Positions 8,165 through 17,745 of a stretch of DNA of 64,000 nt are shown piece by piece. Within the stretch, counting starts at the first letter, position 1, and every line of letters begins with the position of its first letter. Below the pieces are notes generated by a model. That model had not been told where the DNA came from and searched no databases. It saw only the letters and a list, made by a program, of their open reading frames with translations. The DNA is from Pantoea coffeiphila (lineage in GTDB: Bacteria > Pseudomonadota > Gammaproteobacteria > Enterobacterales > Enterobacteriaceae). The position numbers and the translations under genes are program-made. The DNA is taken from contig NZ_JAFBFW010000001.1 in NCBI RefSeq assembly GCF_016909495.1, positions 434,001 to 498,000 of the forward strand. The letters run 5' to 3'.

Positions 8165-9223
8165 TTGGCAACTCACAAAAAAGAAACGAAAACGGCTTCA
8201 AACAGAAAAAAGGCAAATTTTTCTGATATCGCCAGACTCGCTGGCGTTAGCGAATCAACAGTTAACAGAGTGCTGAATGAAATCGGCAGCGTTTCTGAAT
8301 CCTCTCGACGTCGTGTGGTGAATGCTGCGAAGCAGTTAGACGTCAGGAGAATACTGCCCGATGTAGAACACCAGCTTATACATATTGATGTGCTTATTTC
8401 CCATGTTTCAACGCCAATCGTTAAACGTTATCTGGAAGAGTTAAACCGCATCCTCCATCTGCTTGATAAACGTGTGCGCATTCATCGTATTTCGCTACCC
8501 GATGCGGAAGAAAAAGTCATTGAAGCATTAATCCATTCTCGCCACCGACGGGATGCTATTATCGTCGTTGCCCGTGATACGCCACTCATTCGTAATCATC
8601 TTAATTCGATGATTGACCAGGGAACGGTGGTGATTACCTTAATGAGCCAGTTCCCGGAACTCACCACCAGCTTATATTCAGGGATTGATAATTACCAGGC
8701 GGGTAAAACGGCCGGTTGGTTTATTCAGCGCTTAAGTCAGCGCCCTGGCAGAGTATTGAAACTCTTGTGTAATAAGCATTTTGGTACGCATTCAGAACGC
8801 AGTGACGGGTTCAGCCAGCAAATGCTCGCATCGGGCAGCTTTGAAGAAGTTGAAATAATCACCGACAACAGCAGTCAGGCCTGTTATGACATCGTGGTTG
8901 ACGAAATTAAAAAAGGTGAACTGGTTGGCATTTATAACAGTGGCGATGGATCGGATGGCATATTCAAAGCCCTGAAGGAATTTGACCGTGTATCCAGCGT
9001 AACTTGGGTTGGTCATGAGATGTACGACTATCATATTAGCTGCCTGAAAGACGGCGCAATGGATTTGATCATCGATCAGGATCCGGATACGCAAATTATT
9101 ACCGCAATCCGTCATGCCCTGAATGCCTGTGGACTGGGCGACGTTTCGCCTGATACCGGTCCCGTTGAGTTTCGATTATTCTGCCCAACCAATCACCATT
9201 CCCGCCCCTACCTTCGCAGCTGA
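8165..9223 (+). CDS. LacI-family transcriptional regulator
   Basis: A 352-residue regulator with an N-terminal LacI HTH (FSDIARLAGVSESTVNRVLNE, residues about 19-39) and a periplasmic-binding-protein-like sensor domain resembling those of sugar or cyclitol regulators (GIDNYQAGKTAGWFIQRL, GIYNSGDGSDGIFKAL). TTG at 8165 is the only possible start between the in-frame stop at 8156-8158 and the HTH, so a non-AUG start with a weak ribosome site is likely and expression is probably low. It precedes the glucose dehydrogenase gene by 529 bp; any regulatory link is a guess. Confidence 0.85.
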   Translation: MATHKKETKTASNRKKANFSDIARLAGVSESTVNRVLNEIGSVSESSRRRVVNAAKQLDVRRILPDVEHQLIHIDVLISHVSTPIVKRYLEELNRILHLLDKRVRIHRISLPDAEEKVIEALIHSRHRRDAIIVVARDTPLIRNHLNSMIDQGTVVITLMSQFPELTTSLYSGIDNYQAGKTAGWFIQRLSQRPGRVLKLLCNKHFGTHSERSDGFSQQMLASGSFEEVEIITDNSSQACYDIVVDEIKKGELVGIYNSGDGSDGIFKALKEFDRVSSVTWVGHEMYDYHISCLKDGAMDLIIDQDPDTQIITAIRHALNACGLGDVSPDTGPVEFRLFCPTNHHSRPYLRS

Positions 9224-9752
9224 AACATCAATCCGGGATAATTCCCGGATCGACCACATAATTGAATATCGATTAACCCGTCAGATGAGTTCTCGAACAG
9301 ACAGGCCGAATAACAACCAGCAATAGTTTATTTTAAATCCATACAGGTAGTGTGCATATCCGCTATCATTTTATTTAATGCAATGATATTTAATCACTGA
9401 ACAGATCTGTTCAAGATACTTAATTTGTGATGCAAGGCAAAACTCTTTAATGAGTTAGTTAACACAACCATGACAATTGGTTTATAAATGTCGCGAAACA
9501 TAACAACAAGCAATTCAGTTATCGTTTAAATAATACAGTCAATAAATACGGATATTGTTCATCAGGAAGATGCTGCACAAACTCTGACCCTCAGGATAAA
9601 ATTTAATTCCGACTCTGCAATGCTCAGCAATATGCCTGATCTGACGGCTCGGGAATGATTTTTACCGCCCCTACCCTTGCACTCTTACTGAGAGTTTCAG
9701 GGCGTTTCTTTACGTCAATAATTTAACAAGTTTTAATTACATAGGTTTTTAA
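9224..9752. other. 529-bp intergenic region upstream of gcd
   Basis: An AT-rich gap without a credible ORF. It contains a perfect 8-bp-stem hairpin at 9231-9250 (ATCCGGGA, loop TAAT, TCCCGGAT) just after the LacI stop with no T-tract. In the probable gcd leader, CGCCC (9666-9670) can pair with GGGCG (about 9700-9704) around an inner CTCT/AGAG hairpin. The length suggests a complex promoter, but I cannot assign binding sites. Confidence 0.45.
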
Positions 9753-12161
9753 ATGAACAAGGTAAGACTTTTTCTACTCTATTTAACTGGAGGGATATTT
9801 ACGCTTCTGGGCGTTCTTCTCGCCGCCGGTGGCGCGTATCTCATCTCGTTAGGGGGTTCCTGGTTTTATGTCTTTGCCGGCGCAGGGCTAGCTTTGACCG
9901 GCTGGATGCTGGTAAAGCAGCGCATTGCTGCCCTGCTTTTGGCACTGATTTTGTTAATTATCACGGGAGTATGGGCATTCTACGAAGTCGGTTTAGACTT
10001 CTGGCAGCTGGTGCCGCGCACAATCGTATTTATTATCGTCACCGTTATTGTTAGCGCATTTTCTCCGATGCTGAAAAATCGTGATGGTCTCTATCGTGTG
10101 CAGCCGAAACTGGCGATCGCCTTGACCGGGGTATTCAGCGTGGGCGTAGTTGCCGTTTTTGCCGGTATGTTCCAGCCTCACCCTGAAGTCAGCGCCAAAG
10201 GAAAATCGGCCGCGCCGATCGTCAATCCGCAGGCCGGTGAGAATGAAGGCGATGACTGGCGTTCCTGGGCGCGCAACGCCAGCGGCCATCGCTTTGCTCC
10301 CTTCACGCAGATTAATAAAGATAACGTGAAAGACCTTGAGGTTGCCTGGACCTATCGCACCGGTGACCTGGCGATTAACGGCGCGGAATATCAGGTTACG
10401 CCGTTGAAAGTGGATGACACCGTGTATCTGTGTACCCCCTTTAGCAAAGTTATCGCGCTGGATCCGCAGTCCGGCCAGGAGCGCTGGCGTTTCGATCCAA
10501 AACTGAAGCCGGGTGCCGGTGAAGGCGATGGAGGTAAAGGATGGCAGCGCTGTCGCGGTCTGGCGTACACCGAAACGCCGACGTCGAACCCAACCGAACA
10601 GTGCCAGGCACGCATCGTATTAACCTCAATTGATGCAAGACTGTTTACGCTGGATGCCAAAACCGGCCAGATGTGTCCGGGCTTTGGTGATAACGGCAGC
10701 GTCGACCTGCTGAAAGGACTGGGTCCGCGTGCGCCGGGAGTCTACTTCCCGACGGCGGCGCCAACCGTCGCTGGAGACTTGGTGGTGGTCGGTGGCCTGA
10801 TTGGTGATAACGACAGCGTTGGGCAGCCGTCGGGCGTAGTTCGTGCTTATAACGTCCGTACCGGCGCCATCACCTGGGCCTGGGATCCGGCCAATCCTAA
10901 ACGCGGCACGCCACTGCCTGATGGTGAAGTTTATCCACCGGAATCGCCAAACTTCTGGGGGACAGCGGCATACGATGCAAAATTGGGGTTAATCTACATC
11001 CCAACCGGCAACCAGACGCCGGACTTCTGGAACGGAAACCGCCACGACTACGCCGATGAGTATAATGACTCCATCGTCGCCATCGATGCCAAAACCGGTA
11101 TCGATAAGTGGCATTTCCGCACAACCAACCGCGACATGTTTGACTATGATGTCTCCACTCAGCCTATTCTCTATGATATGCCGCGTGAGGATGGTTCGAT
11201 CCTGCCGGTGGTGATTCAGATGACCAAGCGCGGGCAGATTTTTGTCCTCGATCGTCGTAACGGAAAGCCGGTGTACCCGGTTGAACAGCGTAAAGTTTCA
11301 ACAGACGCCATGCCGGGCATGAAGCCGTGGCCGACTCAGCCTTACTCCTCGCTGTCCGTTGGCGTTGCGCCGCTAAAAGAGCCGGACATGTGGGGAGCCA
11401 CGATCTTCGATCAGCTTTACTGCCGCATTCAGTTCAAACAGATGCGCTGGGAAGGCGAATTTACGCCGCTGTCCGATAAGAAGAAAACGCTAATCTGGCC
11501 GGGCTATTACGGTGGGATGAACTGGGGCGGCGGCGCGCTGGATGCCTCCACGGGCATGCTCTACGTTAACGATATCCGCATGGCAATGTGGGCTCGCTTC
11601 CTGAGCCGGGAGGATGCGGCGAAGGTGGGTCTGGCTCCATCAAGCGAAGGCGAGTACTCGCAGCAGTTGGGTACGCCGTGGGGCGTTGAGCGTTCGATGT
11701 TTATATCACCGCTGGGCGTTCCCTGCTTTAAACCGCCGTTTGGTTCAATGACTGCAATCAACCTACAGACCGGTGAAACGCGCTGGCAGGTGCCGATGGG
11801 AACGCTGGAAGACGCGCGTATCCGTAACGCGTTCCTGCCTGACGAAGGCATTATTCCTCATCTGCATATCCCTGTAGGTATGCCAACGATGGGAGGGCCG
11901 ATGGTCACCAAAGGCGGTTTGACCTTCTTCCACGGCAGCCTCGATTATTATCTGCGTGCGCTGGACAGTGATACCGGCGAAGAGCTGTGGCGTGGGCGGC
12001 TGCCGGTGGGCGGCCAGGGCGCACCGATGAGCTATATGGGCAAAGATGGCCGTCAGTATGTGGTGGTCGTGGCCGGTGGTGCTACGCGTACCGGTACCAA
12101 TAAGGATCGCGGCGACTACGTGATTGCCTATGCTCTACCGCAGGAACCCGCTAAAAAATAA
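9753..12161 (+). CDS. gcd: Membrane-bound PQQ-dependent glucose dehydrogenase
   Basis: An 802-residue quinoprotein (E. coli Gcd is 796). The N-terminal 140 residues form about five membrane helices carrying ubiquinone reduction. The remainder is a periplasmic eight-bladed propeller with repeated W-motif blades (DLEVAWTYRTGD, SGQERWRFDPKL, TGIDKWHFRTTN, TGEELWRGRLPV). It oxidises glucose to gluconolactone in the periplasm and feeds electrons to the quinone pool. In plant-associated enterics this acidifies the surroundings and dissolves phosphate. PQQ must be imported or made elsewhere; no pqq genes are seen here. A strong terminator follows. Confidence 0.96.
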   Translation: MNKVRLFLLYLTGGIFTLLGVLLAAGGAYLISLGGSWFYVFAGAGLALTGWMLVKQRIAALLLALILLIITGVWAFYEVGLDFWQLVPRTIVFIIVTVIVSAFSPMLKNRDGLYRVQPKLAIALTGVFSVGVVAVFAGMFQPHPEVSAKGKSAAPIVNPQAGENEGDDWRSWARNASGHRFAPFTQINKDNVKDLEVAWTYRTGDLAINGAEYQVTPLKVDDTVYLCTPFSKVIALDPQSGQERWRFDPKLKPGAGEGDGGKGWQRCRGLAYTETPTSNPTEQCQARIVLTSIDARLFTLDAKTGQMCPGFGDNGSVDLLKGLGPRAPGVYFPTAAPTVAGDLVVVGGLIGDNDSVGQPSGVVRAYNVRTGAITWAWDPANPKRGTPLPDGEVYPPESPNFWGTAAYDAKLGLIYIPTGNQTPDFWNGNRHDYADEYNDSIVAIDAKTGIDKWHFRTTNRDMFDYDVSTQPILYDMPREDGSILPVVIQMTKRGQIFVLDRRNGKPVYPVEQRKVSTDAMPGMKPWPTQPYSSLSVGVAPLKEPDMWGATIFDQLYCRIQFKQMRWEGEFTPLSDKKKTLIWPGYYGGMNWGGGALDASTGMLYVNDIRMAMWARFLSREDAAKVGLAPSSEGEYSQQLGTPWGVERSMFISPLGVPCFKPPFGSMTAINLQTGETRWQVPMGTLEDARIRNAFLPDEGIIPHLHIPVGMPTMGGPMVTKGGLTFFHGSLDYYLRALDSDTGEELWRGRLPVGGQGAPMSYMGKDGRQYVVVVAGGATRTGTNKDRGDYVIAYALPQEPAKK

Positions 12162-12174
12162 GTGTGGTTAACGT

Positions 12175-12203
12175 AAAGCAGGAGAATGACCTCCTGCTTT
12201 TTT
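12175..12203 (+). terminator. Rho-independent terminator of gcd
   Basis: A 10-bp stem AAAGCAGGAG / CTCCTGCTTT with a 6-nt loop, extended by a T-tract to 12203, 13 bp after the gcd stop. Confidence 0.92.
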
Positions 12204-12379
12204 AACCCCCATCCCCGGTTTACCTACGTGCGTCTTATCACCCGGGCGGTAACCTGAACATGAAATTCCCGCACTTTCAGCAGAAGGCTTTATTCCTGTC
12301 GATATCAGGCGTTAGAATGCCGCTCTTAATCTGCGTATGCCGTAAGGCAGCCGCCAGTCTGAATAGTATGGAGGTCGGG

Positions 12380-13021
12380 GTGTTACTGGAACAATTTGGT
12401 GTTATCAATCTCTGGACGTATATTGCGGGCCTGCTGTTAATTATTATCGCGCCGGGTCCGAACTCGATTTACGTGCTGAAGACCGCCGCATCCAGAGGTG
12501 TTGCCGCCGGATACCGGGCAGCACTGGGTGTGTTTACCGGTGATGCTCTGCTGATTTTCCTGTCCTTTATCGGCGTAGCCTCGATTATCAAAGCGTCGCC
12601 GCTGTTATTTACCCTGGTGCGTTTACTGGGGGCTTTTTATCTGTTCTACCTCGGCATCAGAATTATTCACGCCAACTTTTTTGCTAAAAGCCAGCGCGCG
12701 GAAGAAGTCAGCATCAGCCAGGAAAATATTTTCAGAAAGTCGCTGACCCTGAGCCTGACCAACCCAAAAGCCATTCTGTTTTATATCTCGTTTTTCGTAC
12801 AGTTTATTGACTACAACTATGCGCACACCGGCCTGTCCTATTTCCTGCTGGCGGCTATCCTGGAAGCCTTCAGCTTTATTTATCTCTCCCTGCTGATATT
12901 TGGCGGTGCAGCGATGGCAACATTTTTCCGCCAGCGTCAGAATGTTTCACGCGCCGGAAACGGTATTATTGCACTGCTGTTTATGGGCTTCGCTGCCCGT
13001 CTGGCGACGCTTTCTGCCTGA
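12380..13021 (+). CDS. leuE: LeuE-type leucine/amino acid exporter (LysE/RhtB family)
   Basis: A 213-residue polytopic membrane protein (E. coli LeuE has 212) with the RhtB signature APGPNSIYVLKTAASRGVAAGYRAALGVFTGDA, followed by LVRLLGAFYLFYLGIRI and LSLTNPKAILFYISFFVQFID. It exports leucine and analogues by proton exchange. I place the start at GTG 12380: GGAGG at 12370-12374 sits 5 nt upstream, and the N-terminus then aligns with that of E. coli LeuE. The frame is open back to an ATG at 12260 but that extension is unlike the family. Confidence 0.9.
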   Translation: MLLEQFGVINLWTYIAGLLLIIIAPGPNSIYVLKTAASRGVAAGYRAALGVFTGDALLIFLSFIGVASIIKASPLLFTLVRLLGAFYLFYLGIRIIHANFFAKSQRAEEVSISQENIFRKSLTLSLTNPKAILFYISFFVQFIDYNYAHTGLSYFLLAAILEAFSFIYLSLLIFGGAAMATFFRQRQNVSRAGNGIIALLFMGFAARLATLSA

Positions 13022-13027
13022 GAATAT

Positions 13028-13049
13028 ACGGGCCCTTAGTGGCCCGTTT
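13028..13049 (+). terminator. Terminator after leuE
   Basis: A 7-bp GC-rich stem (ACGGGCC / GGCCCGT) with a 6-nt loop, then TTT, starting 7 bp after the leuE stop codon. Confidence 0.7.
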
Positions 13050-13270
13050 CCTCTCCCCGATTATCAGTAAACCGGGTTTTCGCCTGGCATAAATTGAATT
13101 CGTTTTTCTCATTTCAACGGTATAAATTCGAGCGGCATGGTGTGTCAGCCGGGTAATAATTTTGCGTTCATCATCCCATTTTTGATAACGCAACGATTAA
13201 TTTTTTGCGGCTAATAATCATCATTGATAGAGATTAAGCTGGGTTCTTCTTTCAATTCAGGTTATCTGCC

Positions 13271-14440
13271 ATGTCGAATCCTCATCTCCGTCAACTGCGC
13301 CATATGGCACTGGTTATCGCTCTTGTTCAGTTTGCTAATGCGCTGGAATATATGGTTTTTAATCCACTGTTCGCATTTATGGCCGCTGATTTCGCCGTCC
13401 CCGTCTCATACTCAGGTTATGTCTCGGGTTTGTATACCGCAGGTGCTGTTATTTCCGGTTTCTCCGCTTTTTACTGGCTGGGTCGGGTGAATAAAAAACG
13501 TTTTTTAATGCTGAATATGGCGTTGCTGGGCACGTTGACGGTCATGGCCACGCTAACGCAGAGTTTCGGCGTGCTGCTGATACTCCGGTTCTTAGCCGGT
13601 ATGATTGGCGGTACAACGATGGGTGTCGCCATCGGTCTGTTGATCAATCAAACCCCACCCGATATGCGTGGGAAGATGCTGGCGACGGTCATTGCTGCGT
13701 TTTCGATGGTAAGCATTGCTGGAATGCCGCTGATATTACTGATTTGTACCCATTTCGGCTGGCATCTTTCACTGAACGTCATAGGCCTGCTGTGCCTGCT
13801 TGCTATTCCACTGGTTACCCTCTTCGTTCCTGCGGAGACGTCGATTGGGTATGCTCCTGCTCCGCTGACGTTAAGTAAAAATACCCTGCTCTTTGCCTCA
13901 GCAAATGCCCTGGTGCAGTTCAGTCCGATGTTGATTATTCCGATTCTGGTTCCGTTGCTGACACGGCAGATGGGGCTGGCACTGCCGCTGTTACCCTGGG
14001 TGTTTCTTGCCGGAGGCATTGCAGGCCTGCTGGCCACCAAAATAACCGGGAAACTGTTGGCGTACTGTAATGCACGACAACTGGCCGTTAGTTCGACGCT
14101 TATTTTTCTGCTCAGTCTCGGCATGGCTGCGTCCGGTTCTCCGCTGTCTGGACTGTTTATTGTCCTGTTTCTCGCCGCATCCTATAGTCGTCTGGTGGTG
14201 TCATCGGCGGTCACCATTTCGTATCCCTCCGAGGGGCAGCGCGCCCAATTTGTGGCACTACAAACGTCGTTAATGCACCTCGCTACTACCGTTGCATTCT
14301 TTTTGGCTCCGCTGCTGCTTGGTGAAGACGAGGCAGCCTGGCATCTTGACAGGCTGTTAATTATCGCTGCCGTGGCGGCGCTACTGTTTCCGATTTTCAT
14401 CGTAATGTTGCAGAGAAATCAGCGAATTAATCATCCTTGA
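13271..14440 (+). CDS. MFS transporter (DHA1-like drug/metabolite exporter)
   Basis: A 389-residue protein with 12 predicted hydrophobic helices. The MFS loop 2-3 motif is degenerate (YWLGRVNKKRFLMLNM), and motif C-like glycine-rich helices follow (FLAGMIGGTTMGVAIGLLI). The substrate is not evident. It lies upstream of the Fur-controlled siderophore uptake operon but is separated from it by 202 bp with its own promoter region, so a link to siderophore export is only conjecture. TTATCTGCC before the ATG provides a weak ribosome site. Confidence 0.85.
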   Translation: MSNPHLRQLRHMALVIALVQFANALEYMVFNPLFAFMAADFAVPVSYSGYVSGLYTAGAVISGFSAFYWLGRVNKKRFLMLNMALLGTLTVMATLTQSFGVLLILRFLAGMIGGTTMGVAIGLLINQTPPDMRGKMLATVIAAFSMVSIAGMPLILLICTHFGWHLSLNVIGLLCLLAIPLVTLFVPAETSIGYAPAPLTLSKNTLLFASANALVQFSPMLIIPILVPLLTRQMGLALPLLPWVFLAGGIAGLLATKITGKLLAYCNARQLAVSSTLIFLLSLGMAASGSPLSGLFIVLFLAASYSRLVVSSAVTISYPSEGQRAQFVALQTSLMHLATTVAFFLAPLLLGEDEAAWHLDRLLIIAAVAALLFPIFIVMLQRNQRINHP

Positions 14441-14591
14441 AGTCTTACCGACTCCACAGATCCGGGTCCTTACACTGGCATCCATTCGGCGGCGCATGCT
14501 TTCGTTTAACTGTCCTTTAATTCATTGAAATGTAATGTTTTATATTTTTTTACACAAGACAATGAAATCTTTACAATGAGCCTGCAAAGAA

Positions 14592-14612
14592 AAATGATTA
14601 TCATAATCATTT
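14592..14612. promoter_or_regulatory. Fur box upstream of fhuE
   Basis: A perfect 21-bp palindrome, AAATGATTAT-C-ATAATCATTT, centred at 14602 and 30 bp before the fhuE start. The central bases match the enterobacterial Fur operator (AATGATTATCATAATCATT against GATAATGATTATCATTATC) closely. Repression by Fe2+-Fur is expected. Confidence 0.9.
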
Positions 14613-14642
14613 AAACCACTATTCCGCATAAGGAATGCTTTT

Positions 14643-16832
14643 ATGTCTTTTGTTGGCAGGGAAAACGGTGCCGCTAAGCGCGCATCGGTTGTTAAACATA
14701 CTTTTACCGTTTCACTGCTGGCGCTGGCGATTCATACGCTGACCCACCCGGCGCACGCAGCAGATTCAACGGCCCCGTCGCAAAAGGATAAAGCGCAGCA
14801 GGACCTGGTGGTAACGGCGACGGCAGACGATGGCGATGCAAACGAAGCACAGGACTATCAGGTGAAAACCACCCATGCCGGAACGAAAATGCTGCTGGCG
14901 CCGCGTGACGTACCACAGTCGCTTAGCGTGGTGACGAAACAGCGCTTTCAGGATCAGGATCTGCAATCGGTGGGCGACGTGCTGGATAACGCCACCGGCG
15001 TTGCCACCGAACTGATCGACAGCGAACGGTCAGCCTATTTCGCCCGAGGTTTCCAGATCAGCAGCTACACCTATGACGATATTCCTACCTCGGTCAGCGA
15101 TACCTGGAACTACGGCGATGCCGCTGAAGACACCGCAATCTATGACCGCATTGAAATCGTGCGCGGCGCGACCGGGCTGATGACCGGCGCGGGCAGCCCG
15201 GGCGCCTCGGTGAATATGGTACGTAAGCATGCGGACAGCAAAGAGGTTACCGGCAATCTCACCGCCAGCTACGGCAGCTGGGACAAGCAGCGCTATGTGG
15301 CCGATGTCTCTTCCCCGCTTAACGAAGCGGGCACGGTGCGTGGCAGAATCGTAGCCGGTTATCAGGATCAGGACAGCTGGCTGGATCGCTACCACAAAAC
15401 CAAAAAGTTCCTGTATGGCGTGATTGATGCCGACGTCACCGACAACACCACCCTGTCGCTCGGCTACGATTATCAGCAGAGTAATACCGGCAATCCAACC
15501 TGGGGCGGTCTGCCGACCTGGTACAGCGACGGTTCACGCACCCACTTTAACCGCAGTACCAACCCGGCGGCAGACTGGACGCGCTACAGCACCGATTCGC
15601 GTAAAATTTTTGCCAACGTCAGCCATAACTTTGATAACGGCTGGTCGTTCCGCGTTAATGCCACCCACGCGGAAGAAACCTTTAACGATAAACTGCTGTA
15701 CGTGATGGAATTCCCGGATGTGACCACCGGCCAGGGCGTGTCCGGCTTCGGTAGCCAGGATCGCGGCAAGCGCAAGCTGGAGTCGGTGGATACCTACGCC
15801 AGCGGTCCGTTTGAACTGGCCGGTCGCCAGCATGAACTGGTTGCAGGCGTCAGTTACAGCCGCCAGCATAATGCCACCTACAGCGCCGATGGCTCACTGG
15901 ATTATGATCAGATGGGCGATTTTAACAGCTGGGATGGCAGCGCGCAGGAGCCAGAATGGGGCGACTGGTATCAGAACGCCGATGACATTGTTCGGCAGAA
16001 ATCCGCCTATACCGCCGCGCGCTTCTCGCTGGCCGATCCGTTAGCGCTGATTTTGGGCGCGCGCTATACCGAATGGAGCACCATGGGCAGCAGCGGCGAC
16101 GTGCGTAAAAACAACATTACGCCGTACGGTGGCCTGGTCTACGACATTAACGATACCTGGTCGGCTTACGCCAGCTACACCTCGATCTTCCAGCCGCAAA
16201 CCTACCGCGATCGCGACGGTAAGTATCTGTCGCCGGTCACCGGTAAAAACTATGAAACCGGACTGAAATCGGACTGGTACAACGGCCGTCTGACCGCCAC
16301 CTTCGCCGTGTTCCGCATCGAGCAGGAAAACGCCGCGCAGGCCGACGGCGACAACTTCGTTAACGGATCAAGCGAACAGGCTTACTATTCGACCAAAGGT
16401 GCAGTCAGCAAGGGTGCCGAGTTTGAGATCAACGGTGCAGTAACCGACAATCTGCAAATGACTTTCGGCGCCACGCGCTATGTTGCGAAAGATACGGAAG
16501 GCCGCTTCAACAGCAATATGCCGCAGACCTCGTTCAAACTGTTCACCCGCTACCAGCTGCCGATGCTGCGTGAGCTGACCGTCGGCGGCGGCGTCAACTG
16601 GCAGAGCCGTACCTTCCAGGATGCGACAGGACCGGATGGCGAAACGACCCGCGTTTATCAGAGCAGCTACCCGCTGGCGAACCTGTTTGCCCGCTACCAG
16701 GTTAACAAGCAGGTAGCCGTGCAGGCCAACGTCAATAACCTGTTCGACCGCAGCTACTATTCCTGGCTGAGCGATTACGCCGTGTACGGTGCGCCGCGTA
16801 ACTACTCGGTCAGCGTTTCCTATGCCTTCTGA
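14643..16832 (+). CDS. fhuE: TonB-dependent ferric hydroxamate siderophore receptor, FhuE type
   Basis: A 729-residue outer-membrane receptor: Sec signal peptide ending near PAHA-ADST (residue about 39), a TonB box-like DLVVTA, plug domain (GTKMLLAPRDVPQSLSVVTKQRFQDQDLQSVGDVL) and a 22-strand barrel ending in the C-terminal aromatic residue (SVSVSYAF). Long stretches coincide with E. coli FhuE (VRGATGLMTG, NMVRKHA, PTWGGLP, YASYTSIFQPQ, SKGAEFEINGA), the receptor for coprogen, rhodotorulic acid and ferrioxamine B. It is the first gene of a three-gene operon under a strong Fur box. Confidence 0.92.
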   Translation: MSFVGRENGAAKRASVVKHTFTVSLLALAIHTLTHPAHAADSTAPSQKDKAQQDLVVTATADDGDANEAQDYQVKTTHAGTKMLLAPRDVPQSLSVVTKQRFQDQDLQSVGDVLDNATGVATELIDSERSAYFARGFQISSYTYDDIPTSVSDTWNYGDAAEDTAIYDRIEIVRGATGLMTGAGSPGASVNMVRKHADSKEVTGNLTASYGSWDKQRYVADVSSPLNEAGTVRGRIVAGYQDQDSWLDRYHKTKKFLYGVIDADVTDNTTLSLGYDYQQSNTGNPTWGGLPTWYSDGSRTHFNRSTNPAADWTRYSTDSRKIFANVSHNFDNGWSFRVNATHAEETFNDKLLYVMEFPDVTTGQGVSGFGSQDRGKRKLESVDTYASGPFELAGRQHELVAGVSYSRQHNATYSADGSLDYDQMGDFNSWDGSAQEPEWGDWYQNADDIVRQKSAYTAARFSLADPLALILGARYTEWSTMGSSGDVRKNNITPYGGLVYDINDTWSAYASYTSIFQPQTYRDRDGKYLSPVTGKNYETGLKSDWYNGRLTATFAVFRIEQENAAQADGDNFVNGSSEQAYYSTKGAVSKGAEFEINGAVTDNLQMTFGATRYVAKDTEGRFNSNMPQTSFKLFTRYQLPMLRELTVGGGVNWQSRTFQDATGPDGETTRVYQSSYPLANLFARYQVNKQVAVQANVNNLFDRSYYSWLSDYAVYGAPRNYSVSVSYAF

Positions 16833-17745
16833 TGGTTATTCTTCCCGGCGGTTCGCCGGGAAGTCTCCGCATTGGGTTGATTTGCCGCGCCGTCGTTTGC
16901 TGACGGCGCTGGCCCTTTTACCGCTCTTGCCGCTGGCATCAGCAAGCGCCACTGTACCGCAGCGTATTATTGCGCTGGAGTGGCTGCCGCTGGAGATGCT
17001 GTTTGCCCTCGGCGTGACGCCGTTAGGTGCCGCCGATACCCACGATTACAGCATCTGGGTAGGTGAACCGACTATTCCAGCGTCGGTGCTGGATATTGGC
17101 CGACGTTCCGAACCCAACCTGGAATACATCGCCGAACTGAAGCCGGACCTGCTGCTGTTTTCCGAAGGCTACGGGCCACGCTCATCGCAGCTGAACGCCA
17201 TCGCCCCTTCGATGGAATTTAGCTTTACCAGTGAACGGGGAGAGCCGCTGCGCACTGTCAGTGATGGTCTGCTTAAGCTGTCCGATCGGCTGGATAAAAC
17301 GCAGGCCGGGCATGATCATTTAGCCTGGTTCGATCGCCAGTTAGAGGAAGCACGCGGGCAGCTTGCAGGATTTCGCCGCCAGCCGCTGCTGGTGTTCACC
17401 CTGGTTGACGATCGCCACGTAATGATCCTCGGTAAAAACAGCCTGTTTGGTAACGTGATGGCCCGCCTGGGCATCGAAAACGCCTGGCAGGGCGACGATA
17501 ACGGCTGGGGTACGGCGATGGTTGGCCTTGAGCGTCTGGCGACCCTGCCGCCGCTGCGCGCTATCTGCCTGGACCATCGCGATGAGCAGGCCAGAGCACG
17601 CGTCGCCGCCACGCCGCTGTGGCAGGCTATTCCCTTCGTCAGGGAAAATATGCTGAGAACCGTGCCCGCCCTGTGGATATTCGGTGCCACCCTTTCCGCA
17701 CTGCGTTTCTGCCGGATGCTGCAGCAACAGGAAAAACAATGGTAA
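16822..17745 (+). CDS. fhuD: Ferric hydroxamate ABC transporter substrate-binding protein, FhuD-like
   Basis: About 307 residues with a twin-arginine-type leader (PRRRLLTALALLPLLPLASASA), as in E. coli FhuD, followed by a helical-backbone class III binding protein (RIIALEWLPLEMLFALGVTPLGAADTHDYSIWV, IAELKPDLLLFSEGYG). It would carry ferric hydroxamates across the periplasm to FhuB. ATG 16822 overlaps the end of fhuE by 11 bp; a slightly later TTG in front of the RRR motif is an alternative. The stop overlaps the fhuB start, showing tight coupling. Confidence 0.9.
   Translation: MPSDGYSSRRFAGKSPHWVDLPRRRLLTALALLPLLPLASASATVPQRIIALEWLPLEMLFALGVTPLGAADTHDYSIWVGEPTIPASVLDIGRRSEPNLEYIAELKPDLLLFSEGYGPRSSQLNAIAPSMEFSFTSERGEPLRTVSDGLLKLSDRLDKTQAGHDHLAWFDRQLEEARGQLAGFRRQPLLVFTLVDDRHVMILGKNSLFGNVMARLGIENAWQGDDNGWGTAMVGLERLATLPPLRAICLDHRDEQARARVAATPLWQAIPFVRENMLRTVPALWIFGATLSALRFCRMLQQQEKQW

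Noticed and set aside
13211..13240. Possible second Fur box before the MFS gene (AATAATCATCATTGATAG)
   Set aside because: Only partial match to the Fur consensus and poor dyad symmetry, unlike the perfect site at 14592-14612.
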